Made by a program: the position numbers and the translations under genes. From Ulota crispa (Eukaryota > Streptophyta > Bryopsida > Orthotrichales > Orthotrichaceae): DNA of 64,000 bases. The DNA is taken from NCBI GenBank assembly GCA_963920765.1, contig OY987250.1, positions 13,756,409 through 13,820,408 on the forward strand, written 5' to 3'. Positions within the stretch are counted from its first letter, which is position 1; every line of letters begins with the position of its first letter. The notes beneath the pieces are model-generated. The model searched no databases. It was not told the DNA's origin and saw only the letters and a list, made by a program, of their open reading frames with translations. This document shows positions 20,303 through 32,431 of this stretch, piece after piece.

Positions 20303-20708
20303 AATTAAGGCAGGTAGCTCAAATTGCCACCTCTCTTGTAAAGCATCCCATAGGTAGCTCAAGAATGGATATGAGGTGGTTCTTGAATGGACCCTCTTTA
20401 GTCATAGAAAAAAAAATATTCTATTGCAAAAGCTAATCATAATCCTTGATTTCACCTCATCTCTTTAAAAGTTACAAGGGAACAATTTATAAAGACCTAG
20501 AGTCACAAATAGGTGCCTACTACAAAAAACTTTGAAAACTCATCAACAATTCAATAATGCTTTAAAAAATATGAAAAAAATATGTTTTACATTTGGCATC
20601 CATTTCTCTTTGTCTAAAAACTAGACAACAAATCTTCCAATCTCAGAAAGCCCATGAAAAAGGTAAATCAATCCTTAAATTGTTGCTTTTGAGCTACCTA
20701 CCTTAGTC
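20303..20708. mobile_element. MITE with TTAAGGCAGGTAGCTCAAA ends
   Basis: The left end AATTAAGGCAGGTAGCTCAA is matched in inverse by TTGAGCTACCTACCTTAG at the right. The length is about 400 bp with no coding capacity. GTAGCTCAAG recurs inside at about 20353. Confidence 0.5.
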
Positions 20709-20759
20709 AATATATGTGCCAAAGAGAATGGGGCAAGAGGGGGTAGAGGGGATGCTGGT

Positions 20760-21040
20760 ATTAGGGTTCTTTTTTTCTAGCTAATTTTTACCTAATTCTT
20801 ACATCAAATTGCCTCTGGCAATCGATACACTAAGAAATTTGTGAGAAAAAGTGGATGAAATAACTACATCCCTCACAACTCAAAAACCATATTCACCATA
20901 TTTTGAATGAAAGTAACTTATATTATAAACCTTATTGGATGAACTTGTGCATATCATTCATTCATTTTGATTTTAGCCAATTTTTCTTGCTTGTGTGCAT
21001 TCTTGGGTGCGAGTCTGTCTACCTTGAGGACAAAAAATAA
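20760..21040. repeat. Dispersed repeat R2, copy 1
   Basis: This stretch is loosely similar to 42770-43000. Shared phrases include AGTGGATGA, ATGGATGAA-like sequence and GCATTCTTGGGTG. It is a diverged, non-coding repeat. Confidence 0.35.
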
Positions 21041-21049
21041 AACCATGTC

Positions 21050-21296
21050 TACCATATGAGGTAAATTGGGGAAAAAAGTGCATTTTGGAACTTTTGTTAT
21101 TTTTGTCATTATGTACAATCTAGCATATTACAAAAAAATAAGCATGCACTTTCTTGTACAATAATCAAGTCTCAATAATTGCCTCCAAGAATTTTAAACA
21201 ACTTTGAGCAATAACTTGCCTACATTTATTGTATGTAAGATTAAGGTGGAATACAAAATGACCCCTTTGTTTTTCCCAATTCACCTAATATGCTGT
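21050..21296. mobile_element. M2 MITE, diverged copy
   Basis: ACCATATGAGGTAAATTGGG at the left and CCCAATTCACCTAATATG at the right are diverged M2 ends. The interior has the M2 signature GTGCATTTTGGAACTTTTG and a GGTGGAATACAAAATG block. See the M2 family finding. Confidence 0.6.
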
Positions 21297-21734
21297 TCCT
21301 GGCTAGCATCATCATTGAAAGGAACAATGTGGGGTTGTGGGTCCAGTGTTTGGGGAGATTTTAAAAAAAACTAGGTACATTTCTTAGTCTTATCTAGGTC
21401 ACTCGGTTTTTAAAAAAATCGGCCATGGCCTAGACATATATTTTTTGGTCGGCCAGTAACCTCTGTTTCTTTTTTTCACTTGGTTGATTTCATAAGTTTA
21501 GGAAAATAGTTCGGTTGAAAACTGAATTTCAATGTATTATATCGGATTTTTTTTTTCTTACAAATGCTGTAGACAAATCGATCTTTTGCTTACCATGTGC
21601 ATGGAGTTGGAAGTTGAGATTTAAGCTTCCAAAGTTAGGGTATACAAGGTATACAATTGAGCAGTGAGCACCACGTTTCCTCTAAGGATTGGTGCACCAA
21701 GTGCATTGTTCATCCCATTAACCATCACACAATC

Positions 21735-22290
21735 ACCCATTCACCCACTCATCCACTCACCCTCCCATTTACTCACCCACTCACCCTCCCATTTACTCAC
21801 CCACTCACCCTCCCATTTACTCATGGCCCACTCACCCACTCACCCACTCACCCACTCACCCACTCACCCACTCACCCACTCACCCACTCACCCACTCACC
21901 CACTCACCCACTCACCCACTCACCCACTCACCCACTCACCCACTCACCCACTCACCCACTCACCCACTCACCCACTCACCCACTCACCCACTCACCCACT
22001 CACCCACTCACCCACTCACCCACTCACCCACTCACCCACTCACCCACTCACCCACTCACCCACTCACCCACTCACCCACTCACCCACTCACCCACTCACC
22101 CACTCACCCACTCACCCACTCACCCACTCACCCACTCACCCACTCACCCACTCACCCACTCACCCACTCACCCACTCACCCACTCACCCACTCACCCACT
22201 CACCCACTCACCCACTCACCCACTCACTTACTTACTCACCCACTCACTTACTTACTCACCCACTCACCCACACCCACTCACCCACATGGT
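21735..22290. repeat. (ACTCACCC)n microsatellite
   Basis: A nearly perfect 8-bp repeat runs from about 21829 to 22229 (roughly 50 units). Imperfect versions lie on either side (CACTCACCCTCCCATTTACT near 21757, CACTCACTTACTTACT near 22222). The open frames it creates in more than one frame (HPLTHSPT repeats) are artefacts. Confidence 0.97.
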
Positions 22291-22439
22291 CACCTCACTT
22301 ATGTTTCTTGTTTTTAATTTTTTTGAACTTTTAGCACCTTGTAACTACTTGTGAAATAAAAAAACATTTGATTTTTTTTAGAAGGTTGGAAAATTTCCTT
22401 ATCATGAAAAAGTTCATAGGTTGATTTCCCATAGTTTCA

Positions 22440-22990
22440 AATTTCATTCGGCCCATTTCCTCATTTACAAGTGCACATTCGGCTAAATTTCCAAAAAATG
22501 AAATTGTAACTCGACTAATTTCCTAAAGCTGTGTCTTTATGGTCGGAAACAAATCCGTCAATTTTCATTTTTTCTAGCAATCCTCAAAAAATCGGCTGAC
22601 TTGTAACTAAAGCTCGGTTCTCCCCGGACACTGCGTGGGTCATATCCTGCAAAGAGGCGAAGATCTCGAGGAGTAGCCCATGTGACGGGAGTAGGCCCTA
22701 AGACCGCGCATCCCGGGTGCACCACGGTTGGCCCGCGCTGCAGCAGAATCCCGTGAGGTTTGGAGATCTGGCAAAAGCGAGCAGCGTCACATGCCAGGCC
22801 CGTGCCCGGGAGCCCCTCCCCATCCCAGCCCCTCACTAAAGCGCCCTTTTCACCACATGGGGTTCCAACTTCCAAGTCCCATCTCCCCAGCGGAGAACAC
22901 TAAATCTCACGCTGGATTTACTGCAGGCCCATTCCCACTGGCACTTTGGACACCTATCCTTGATATCGATTTGCTACCAAATTTACATTT
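22440..22990. other. GC-rich unexplained block
   Basis: The segment from about 22610 to 22905 is much richer in G and C than its surroundings. It has no convincing gene: the frames on both strands lack family resemblance. It may be an old gene-derived or transposon-derived fragment. Confidence 0.35.
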
Positions 22991-23389
22991 TTGGACCATT
23001 TGATACGGGAAAATCTGATGAATATCCCTTAGGTTTGTGATGTTTGTACAAATGCCCGTGGTCTATTACAGCAGTTCCACCCCTTTCATTGGAAAGAGAA
23101 AGCAATAAGCCACAAAGTGAATTCATTGCAGTAGCGACTCTAGGGTGATGGCACGATCAGGGTACCCAAAAAGGATTGCTTAACTTTGATTTGGTCATAC
23201 CCATGATATTTTTGCAATTTATTATGTTTTATTACAGAGTGCTATGCTTTAAATTACTTGGCAAGAAGTTGCATATACTTGTAAATTAGAAGAAAAAAAT
23301 TCACTTTTTCAAATGATGAATGTCACGAGAAGAAAATGCTGGTAAATGTGAATGACAACAAACGACTTACTTTCCTAAACTAATGCACA

Positions 23390-26300
23390 GCGACAACAAA
23401 GCAACTCTAGTCATGGCTAAAGTTGTAGTAGTTGTTGTGCAGTTGTTTATTTGACTTGAGGGATGAGGTCTATTGTGTACATTTTGGGATGAACAATTTT
23501 GGAACGATTTTGGGTTCATGATCGGATGAAATCTTTGCTACCATCAGAGCAATCTGACATCTTTGACTTTGAGTTGTATGTGAGTTGTATGAAACAACAA
23601 CTCCTTCTTTACTACTAGAGTATTACTATAGAACGACTATAAAACGACTCTTGATAGAATTAAATTAAATAAATAATAAACTTTGTATTTAAGTTGCCTG
23701 TGTTGTAGCTCCCAATAGCATTCTTATTTTGGTTGGAAATTGTACACATTAATGAGAGGTTTCCTAGTTGTTCTACAATTCTTGATTAGTGCTAGAATGC
23801 TACATTTGATTCTTTCAAATTAGGGACTATACTAATGCGGTTGTATTGTAGATGCAATGCGTTTCTTCTTCTCAATTGAACTTTTTCCCCACTTGTGATA
23901 CATTTTTGAGGTTTTTGTCTTCAAATTTGGTCATGAAAACAATTAGGTAATTGTCACTACTAAACAACTACTTGACTGTAAATTCACTTGATACCAACTA
24001 AACAACAACTACAAGACTATACATTGACTACTAAACAACTACAAATTAACTCAGTTACTCCTGCAGTTGTTATGTACTCATTGTGTAGTTGTTCTAATTC
24101 AGTTGTTTATTGCTTATTCTTCTTCTATACCCCTTCTCTTTGGCTATTTACAAAACAAAAAAAATCATGCTCTTCCTACTCCAATTCCAACCACCTATTT
24201 AGAAGGGGTGTATTTTAGTTAGCTCACTAAACCATAGGTTTTGGGGTTTAGTCATATTTTAGATTTACATGAGTTGTAATGAGATCATTAAAATATTCTT
24301 TGAGTGTGTACTAGTTGTATCTTAGTTGTATTTTAGTCATAATTCAATTAATAATAATAATATTATTATTATCATTATTAACAACAATTAAAAAGCTACA
24401 GTTAAAGCTCTTTACAAGCTTAAAAACTTATGATTCATAATAAATAATTAAAAATTCATAAATTTGATTATTTTTTAAAGGTAGAATACATAAATTAAAA
24501 AAAAATGATTTATTTATTAAAAAAAACTTTAACACATTCAAACATTAGAAGTTAGATTTTTAAATTTTGCAAAATTTTTTGTTTCTAATGTTTTATGATT
24601 TGGATTTTAACATGCAAATAGTCCATTTTGAGGTAAATATGTGTTTTAAACACATTGTTGATGTTAAATTTGCCAAAAATTATATACATATTTAAGTTTT
24701 AATAGCAATAGACCCTAAATTGAGTTGTAGTTTTAGAGTCAATTTGGACCCTTCATTGAGATTAGGGTTGGTAATTTGTAGGGTGTAGATGCAGCCGCCA
24801 CCTTTGAGTTTAGGGTTTAGTTCTACATACTGCCTCCATGCTCTTTTGAGGGTTTGTTGACTTTGTGCACTTGTTAAGGTTTGTTGGCTCTATGCATTCT
24901 TCTCAAGTTTGCTTGCTTTGCGATCTTCTACAATTTGTTTGCTCCATGATCTTCTTAGATTTGCTTGCTCCGTGCTTTTCTCAAATTTGCTTGCTTTGTA
25001 CTCTTCTCATGTTTGCTTGCAGCGCGCACTTATCAAAGTTTGTTGGCTCCGTGCATTTCTCTAGGTTTGTTGGCTTCGTGCTCTTTGCATGTTTGCTTGT
25101 TCTGTGTACTTTTCAAGGTTTTTTGACTCCGTGCACTACCACATGTAATTAATTTTAAGGTTTTGCTTTCATTGTCAATATGGAATTGCAAGTTTGTGCA
25201 CATAATGTTGAGTGGGTACAGAAAGTGATGTGTAATAGTTTGTGATTGCCAAATAAATAGTGAATGCATTATGAGATTTTGAAAGTCAAGTCCATGCTCC
25301 ATGACCTTAAATTGCTTTGACATGGAGTTTGCAATTCATTGAACAACGACTACAAGTCGACTAGATTGTGATTGCATGGTGGTTGCGCCTAGAGTGCATT
25401 ACGACCAAATTGTAATTGTATTATGATTGTGATGGGTCTTCACAATGACTGCAAAACAACTTAATTGTGACTTTAGAGTGACCTCAATCTGATTATGTGA
25501 TTAGACTATATTGTGACCATATAATGTTTAAACGGGGTTTGCATTTATGATTGGTATGTGACTACAATTTGTATGCTTCTGTGATTGGTTTGTGACTATA
25601 TTCTACTGGAATAGTTACTACATTGTGAAGCCTAAACTTATGATAGTGTGTCTACTATGCCTTGACTAAGTAATCACTCAAATACAACTTTACTATGTCT
25701 CACTGATCAGTTTGTTACTACTATTTAAAGACTCATTAGCCACTGGCCTACGACTCTAGAGTCACTCACTTGACATAGCACTACAACTTTGTGGCGACTA
25801 GAAACCAACTATTTCATTACCCTCATGCCACTTGGATTGAACTGGACCAAGACTAATAGACCACAAGGTTACCACTATAAACCAACTCAACAGCAACTAA
25901 GCTGCAACCGTATGACAATCCATAAAACTCTACCATGACTCACTGACAACTAAGTGATGACTCTATCCTGACTCAATGACAACTAAGTGACGACAGTCAT
26001 ATGACTTTATGACCACCAAGTGCTACTACTACATGACTCAATAGCTATTAGATTGGGACTTTGTTATAACTATTTGGCCACTAGTCTAGGAGTGTACTAC
26101 AACTTGTTGGCAACCTTGTTACGACCCAATGGTCAATCTAATTGCAATTGCATAACAACTCTCTTGCAACTCAATTATATGGCAAGTAAGTTGTTTTACA
26201 GTAAGTAATTTCAAATCCCAACCAGAAACAACTATAATGCAACTACGGATCTACACAGTCATTACTGGAAAGCAAACCCTTACTCTTTACACACAACTTT

Positions 26301-26720
26301 AAATCAACTAGGCTGGAATTAAATTGCAACTCTCATGTGCACTTGCAATGTCCAGATCCATGTGTATTTTAAGTCACAACAATTCTGCACTTAGCAAATA
26401 GACATACAACACCTGGTACAAGAAACCTTCCACCATGAGTTGTAAATGAGTTGTAACTGTATTTGTACACAGTCGTGTTGGAGTTGAGAGAGTATTATTT
26501 TGGACAAGCACATAGAGGAGAACAGGGCAATTTTGATGGTTAACCTCAAAAAAAAAAAAAAAAAATGACACCCAACTGACACCGATGAAGAATTTTTGTG
26601 GCAAAAGTGTCAAAAGGATGAGAAATACTTCTTAGTTGTTGTGTCCTAAACAAAAGGATTTGCATGACTAGGAGCCAACTAGGAGTGGTGTAGTTGTAAT
26701 AGAGCAGTTTGTGACCCAAA
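23390..26720. repeat. ACAACTA / TAGTTGT-rich degenerate tract
   Basis: Over more than 3 kb, words such as ACAACTAC, GTTGTAGTTG, GACTAC and TGACAACTAAGTGA recur very often, strand-biased in places (25860-26110). It looks like an ancient degenerate tandem repeat. A 17-A run sits at about 26549. No gene is visible. Confidence 0.55.
24845..25138. repeat. ~30-bp degenerate tandem array
   Basis: Units of about 28-30 bp of the form GTTTGCTTGCTCCGTGC followed by ACTTCTCAA repeat about ten times with substitutions. The 95-residue frame across it is a product of the array. Confidence 0.8.
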
Positions 26721-27754
26721 CGACTTTGAAATGAGTCGTTTCCTTAGTCAAATTTTTCTTGTTTCATTTAGTGTGTTACCATGTCCAAATGAGCAATTTT
26801 GTAAGAAGTTCTGGAACTGTCTCATTTCATCAAAATGAAGTAAAGGACTCATCCGGACTACAAATTTGGTTAGTAGGAATTCGGTTAATACATTTATAGG
26901 TGTACAAGCTTCTATGGTTCATGAATTTAAAGTATATTAGTCCATATTATTAAAATTAATTGTAGTGAATTTTTTTAGGGACACTTTCATGCAAGTTTTT
27001 CCACATCTAATAAAGAACATTAAAAATTTGTAAATTTTCTTTTTAAGTGGCAAAAGCATGCACATATACTTGTTTCTAGGTGCACATATAGTCAAAATTA
27101 TTAAAATGTTAATAGTCTATTTTAGGGAGACATTGTAAATTACAAATCAAAAAAAGTCCGGATTAGGACATTTGGGTTCTAATCACTTTTATGGTGTGAA
27201 GAAAAATCAAGAAAGTCCTTTTGATGGAAGGAACACTTTCTAAATGAATGTCTTAAAGTAAGGAAAGCTTAAGAAAAGTATCTCATCACTTACAAGTTCA
27301 ATTCATTCCTTACACAAAAATAATCCGGACTCATAAGACGAGAGTCCTGTCCAGAGGTCCAAGGAGGCCATATTGGGGTACCCTGATGCCTTGATCGTGC
27401 CATCACCCTCCACCATTTCCAAAACTCTTCCATTGCATTCACACTTACCTCTTGCCTCTTGTCTTGTGTCTCTTGTTGTTGTCAACACCCTTCCTGCTTC
27501 TTCTTCTCTCCAGCACCTTTCAACTATATTTAAAGTATCCCATTCCTTCCGTGAGCTCTAGCTTGAATGGGAAAGACCTCCACAATAGAGTGAACGGAAG
27601 CTTGTACTAGCTCTTTGTATTGTCTAGAAATTGATAGTGGCTTTGCTATGGAGGCCCAAACTCTAGGTCTTCTTGCAAAGGTACAAGTTAAGTGTACCTT
27701 TTAGTCTGCAAGGGCAATGTTCTTAAACATTGACATATACTCTTGATTCATAAT
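26721..27754. other. Intergenic, nothing recognised
   Basis: AT-rich DNA. A segment at 27355-27560 is less AT-rich and holds short open frames on both strands without a recognisable family. No structural RNA or clear repeat was seen. Confidence 0.35.
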
Positions 27755-28010
27755 ATTCAAGTGTTTGTTCTATTGTGCATGTCATTTCCTTTCTCTCATT
27801 GTGCGTATGCTTCTTGACTCTTACTTGATTGCACTCTTTGTAAGTTTGTTTCAACATTGATCGTGAAGGAAGTGGTGTGCACATCAAAACAAATGCTTGA
27901 AAGCTATGGTTTGAGAATACTTGTGCAATTTCTGAAAAACTAGGGGCTATGAGGCTACCTATACAAATATTGCAAACTTCAGGGACATTCATCAAATTTT
28001 TCCTTTTGGT
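27755..28010. mobile_element. M3 MITE, right half
   Basis: TTGTGCAATTTCTGAAAAAC through ATTGCAAACTTCAGGG matches the right arm of the M3 copies at 3309-3633 and 40526-41178. The left arm is absent. Confidence 0.6.
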
Positions 28011-29127
28011 AATCATAGTTAGTAGGCTTAGGCGCCATGGGGAGTGCACTCCGTTTTTATAGTACACGTGCAATTGAACAAAGGGTTATTATAATTGCCT
28101 TGGTCCTAAATTTTTGACATGGCTTTATAAAAAGTAAGCATCATTGAAATTGGTGTGGGCTCTTTATAAATAATGAAGGGTATGGCATAGTAATGAGAAT
28201 TATAAATTTTTTAGTTGTACAACAGCCTTGCCAATATTCAAAAAATAAAATCTACACTTTTATTGGATTTTTTTTAGTTATTTCATGGTTAGTTGAAGTA
28301 TCCCATGTTTTGAGTGTGACAAAGTATTCCATGTTTGATCCCTATCCAAGTATCCAATATCAACTGTATTTAGCAGTAGCTTAGGGTCGTAGGGTTAATA
28401 AATAATGTACAGATAATGATACAGGATTGGACATGTAGATGAAGCTTTCATTGTTGTTCATTTACAAGCTTGTAGCTTGGGCTTAGGGTTAGTGTGGGGT
28501 TTGAGGGTTGGATTGTGCTTCAGCAACTCTTGCTTGCACGCTTGAATGTTTTGTGGTTTTGATTGCATGGTTTATCTCAGATTTTTCAACAATGCTTTCT
28601 ATTTGCTTGCGGTTATTGGACTTTGTAAGGGTTCAAGTGCAACGCTATCTTTGTGCGTGGATTCATTTCCCACACTTTTTCTAATTTTTCTGCATGATCA
28701 ACTTAAAATGGGTATATGGTTGAAGTGGAATGGGTTTCACTACTTTTTCTTTCATCCTATATTGAATTCACAAATATGCTTTTAGATATACTATATGATT
28801 TTCCATGCTTTTTGTTTTCTCTCAAGTTCTTGTTTGAAGTATTATGTGATTGGTTAAAATTTATGTTTTGAAGTGTTTGGTCTTTGATTACATGTGTGTA
28901 ATTTTGTTTGTGTCATTGTGTATATATAATGAAACATAGGGTATACAAAAATATCGCAAGAACTTAATTCAAATGAAACCTAGGATACATGAAATTGTCA
29001 AAATTTAGAAATTTAGGTAAATATAGCCCTATAGAAATCAATTTTTTTACCTACATAGCCCCCATCTTATAGAGGCTTGAACGCACATTACCCACGAACA
29101 TCATGTATAGTGCACCCCTTGTGTTAG
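28011..29127. other. Intergenic, nothing recognised
   Basis: AT-rich sequence with small open frames only (for example 28546-28785, lacking host codon bias). I see no supported feature. Confidence 0.35.
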
Positions 29128-29129
29128 GC

Positions 29130-29657
29130 GCTTAGAGCTTCTCCACCCCATCTACTAGGCTAGGGTGAACAAGCCGGTAGGCAAGTGGGCAATTTTGCAG
29201 GCAAGGCCACTAGAAGAAAAATGGCAATGAACAACTAAGTAATTTAGTTGTTGTGCAGTTATTGTGACCATATGTAGTCATTTCCTAGTTGTTATATGGT
29301 CACATATGGTCACAATAACTACACAACAACTAAATTACTTAGTTGTTTATTGCCATTTTTCTTCTAGTGGGCGGTGGTATGGTGGGAGGGCTTCCACCAT
29401 GCTCGGGCCCCAGCATGGCGACATGTCAAAAATGGAAACAAGCGCCACGTGGCAGTTTCTAATAGGGCCTGTAGGCCCTGCATTTTGCCTACTGCCCTGC
29501 CATTGGGAGGGAAAATGCCTGGGCTGAAGCGCCCCAGGCATCACCCCGCTCCCCTGGCCCCGCATTGCAGGCGCGGGGTGGGGATTGTTTTTTTCACCCC
29601 GACCCGCCATGCTAGCGTCACGAGCCGAGCCAGTGGGCGGGGTGCAAATGCTCTTAG
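29130..29657. mobile_element. GC-rich MITE-like element with nested insertion
   Basis: The left end CTTAGAGCTTCTCCACCCC and the right end GGGGTGCAAATGCTCTTAG are near inverses, resembling the AGAGCATCTCC family. The right half is GC-rich (GGCCCCGCATTGCAGGCGCG near 29557). A CACTA MITE is inserted at 29208-29369. The open frames over the GC-rich part are not supported as genes. Confidence 0.5.
29208..29369. mobile_element. CACTA-type MITE, 162 bp, nested
   Basis: The ends are CACTAGAAGAAAAATGGCAA and the exact inverse TTGCCATTTTTCTTCTAGTG. It is flanked by GGC on both sides (29205-29207, 29370-29372), the 3-bp duplication expected of CACTA transposons. The arms are nearly perfect palindromes. 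Confidence 0.85.
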
Positions 29658-30550
29658 CATATAAAGTTCTGCTTTCATGTGCAGTATTCAAAAGTCTTTC
29701 TCACGTTACTCATGGTAATACTATTTGATGACATTCCTTTTTGAATAATAAAATTACTCTTCAAACATTTCTAATTAGTCCAATATGCCATGTAGTATTT
29801 CAAACATTTGACCAAATGACTGAAAAGCAACTCACATAACCTTCTTTGCCATGACACTTAACTTCTCAGTCCTCACTCTCTATTTTTGAATGTATCATAA
29901 TGACTAATTAAATCACTTGCTAGTTGCTATAAGCCTACAACTCACTTTTGAGTGAATTCTTGTGCATAAGATCAATTTTGTAGAATTGGCAAAACGCCAT
30001 CACTTTGGTGGGCTTCAAGTCATATAACCTAAACTCAAACTTTGCATAGGTCCTAGTTTGTGGACTAAAATTAAAACATTGCAAATATGCATGTCTAACA
30101 ACTTCTTGCGCATGAAAATTGTGTATTTTCAATTTGACAAAATAATCACATATTACACAACTTGTTGTGAAATCTTGTTTTGCACTTTCATAGAGCATAG
30201 TTTGCAAAAGCATAGTTTGTAGTTGATATATCTTGAACACATAAAGTTAAAGGCCAACTTTGTTAATTGATAGTGTTCATATGTCAAAATTAGTGACATG
30301 ATCTTCACAAAAGTCTAATTGCAATTCACAATCTATGATGATTATGATTATTGAGTATAGGTTGTGCAACCCAAAAAGTGTCAAAGTAAGAGCATACAAG
30401 TATGCAACATTTTTTAAAAATTGGCTTTGTAGGCACAATGGCTCACTCATTACCACCCAACACTCCATTCAAGACTTGATTTTGCATTTTGCCTTGTGTA
30501 TTGATGAGTGGTGATTTACATTGCCAAGACATGAAGATGGTCATAGCCTA

Positions 30551-31293
30551 AGAGCATCTCTAGTTTGTGCTCCACAAGGAGCACAAAAAACAAGATATTT
30601 GCAGTGCAATAAAATACTTGACAAGGGCCATTGCGCCCTATGGGCTCGAGACCTAATGTTTGTGCCAAAGTACAATTGCCAAGGGTTGCAAGTAGGATTG
30701 CATTCAAAAAAATCTAATTGCGGCCAGTGCTTGTTTGCTCCTTTGCGCTTGAGGACATTCATTGACCACTTTGCTCTCCAATATCACAAAATGTGCAAGC
30801 CAAACACTCCATGCCAAGATCACATCCCAAATAAAACCAACTTACAAAAGAAATGTGACAATCAAGTAGGCTAGGATTTGGAGAGCGCATTGAAACTTGA
30901 CATGTAGGAGGAAGAGCTTGGCAAGGCTTCTCAATGTTTTTAGTGTAGCAAGTCCCCGTTGGACCTCATTTTCAATACCTGTTGAGCCGGGCCAACACGA
31001 TATTCATTAAATTGGGAAAATGCAATTTCCAAGTTGTACTTCACCTAAAACCAAAAAAGTTACCTTAAGTCAGATTTGAAGGTATTAGATTCAGTCTCAA
31101 CCACTAAGATTTTTTCCCTCGCAAATTCCTCCTCTCAGATGAGGGCACATGTACCAAAAAAACACTGGAGCTCAATTTAAGGTGATCACCTTAAACCTTT
31201 TGAAGTCCCAAAATGTACTATTTTTCCCAATTTAATGAATATCGTGTTGGACTGGTATATGGCCGTGTATAGTGTAACGCTGGAGATGCTCCC
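30551..31293. mobile_element. AGAGCATCTC-ended element with nested M2
   Basis: The left end AGAGCATCTCTAG and the right end CGCTGGAGATGCTCCC invert to each other. The interior contains an M2 copy (30994-31248). The 117-residue frame at 30521-30874 has no recognised family. Confidence 0.5.
30994..31248. mobile_element. M2 MITE, 255 bp
   Basis: AACACGATATTCATTAAATT at the left and AATTTAATGAATATCGTGTT at the right form a long perfect TIR. Flanking bases are GGCC and GGAC, one mismatch from a 4-bp duplication. Confidence 0.8.
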
Positions 31294-32431
31294 ATGATCT
31301 CACAAATTACCGGAGACATGCAGTGGCCTGTGGGGACTGGGAAGGGTTGGGTTACTTGGGTCCCTCTAAACTCCAGCAAAGACAAACCTGTACTGTTGTG
31401 GTACGGTGTGAAGAGGAAGACTGCAGACATCGTTGCATGGCATATTAGCACCTACCCCAGGCGGATTGTTCGGCAGTGTGCATGAACAGCACGGGCCTGC
31501 CAGAAGTGCCTGCTAATTCAACTGACGTGGCAGAGGAGCTCACCTGAAACCGGCTCCGCTCCAACTTCTACGCCGTCACGATCTTTGCTGATTTTTCCCT
31601 TTTGCACAACTGGACGTTCCTGAACTCTCTTTGTGTCGTGGACCAGCAAGCCAGTGCCCAAGTCCCAGTTGTCATGGACACCCATCATACCCCCCTGTAG
31701 ACCCCATTCCTTCAAACTCACCCTAAACCCCGCCCTGACGTCAGGCAGGCTAGTTTATCAACAGACTGGCAACTTTGCTGATGTCATTCCTGCTACACGT
31801 GGCAGAAAACAGTGACACAACACTCATATTTGCCCTTATAAGGATAACAACCCCCTACCTCACAATTCTCTTACTAATCATAGAACTGGACCTTTTTGCC
31901 ATTGAAGCCAACTACTAGGCTTACCGCAGCAACACTTGTTCATATTTCGCTGTGCGCACCTCCGAAATCGAGGTTGTACCGTAGCTGTCGTTTCTCTCCT
32001 TTCCTTTTTTTTTTTGTACAGTTTTGGGACACACCACCGGATTGAACCGGGGAATCTTGTTAGACTGTAGCAAAGTTTCACCCTTTGTTGAATTCATATA
32101 CTAGTCTTGTCACACCCCTCGTGTGACATGCTCCTCTTATTTTGATCATATCCTAGCTTTGTACCGTAGACGTCCAATTGCTCATCTAGCTCTGAATAGT
32201 GAATATTCTGCAAAGAGACGACCTTGATTTTGTAACTTTTGTCGATATACAGTGTGACCGGGTCTGCGAACACTCAAACTGTAGCACAGTCGTCCTCTGT
32301 TTTTGTCAACGTGAGCATATATACATATACATATATTATTCAGCATATCTCACCCTCTGAGTGTATATTAAGCGATTTTGGTAGAGCTAGTGCAAGCTGA
32401 GAGAGATCTAGAAAAGGGTTAAGTTTTGGTG
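31294..32431 (+). promoter_or_regulatory. Upstream region of the MADS gene
   Basis: This region is richer in G and C than most of the intergenic DNA and has no gene. A TATATTA at about 32364, some 68 bases before the start codon, is a possible TATA element, with an alternating TATATACATATACATATATT tract at 32319-32338. The pyrimidine-rich DNA between 31860 and 32100 has no recognised motif. Confidence 0.35.

Noticed and set aside
21657-22334. Long HSPT-repeat open frames of 217-225 residues
   Set aside because: They arise in more than one frame from an 8-bp microsatellite. No start context or codon bias supports a protein.
22558-23003. Frames over the GC-rich block at 22.6-22.9 kb
   Set aside because: Both strands have open frames, none resembles a known family, and the local base composition favours chance frames.
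24845-25138. CRISPR-like array
   Set aside because: The ~30-bp units are contiguous and degenerate with no unique spacers. It is a plain tandem repeat in a plant genome.
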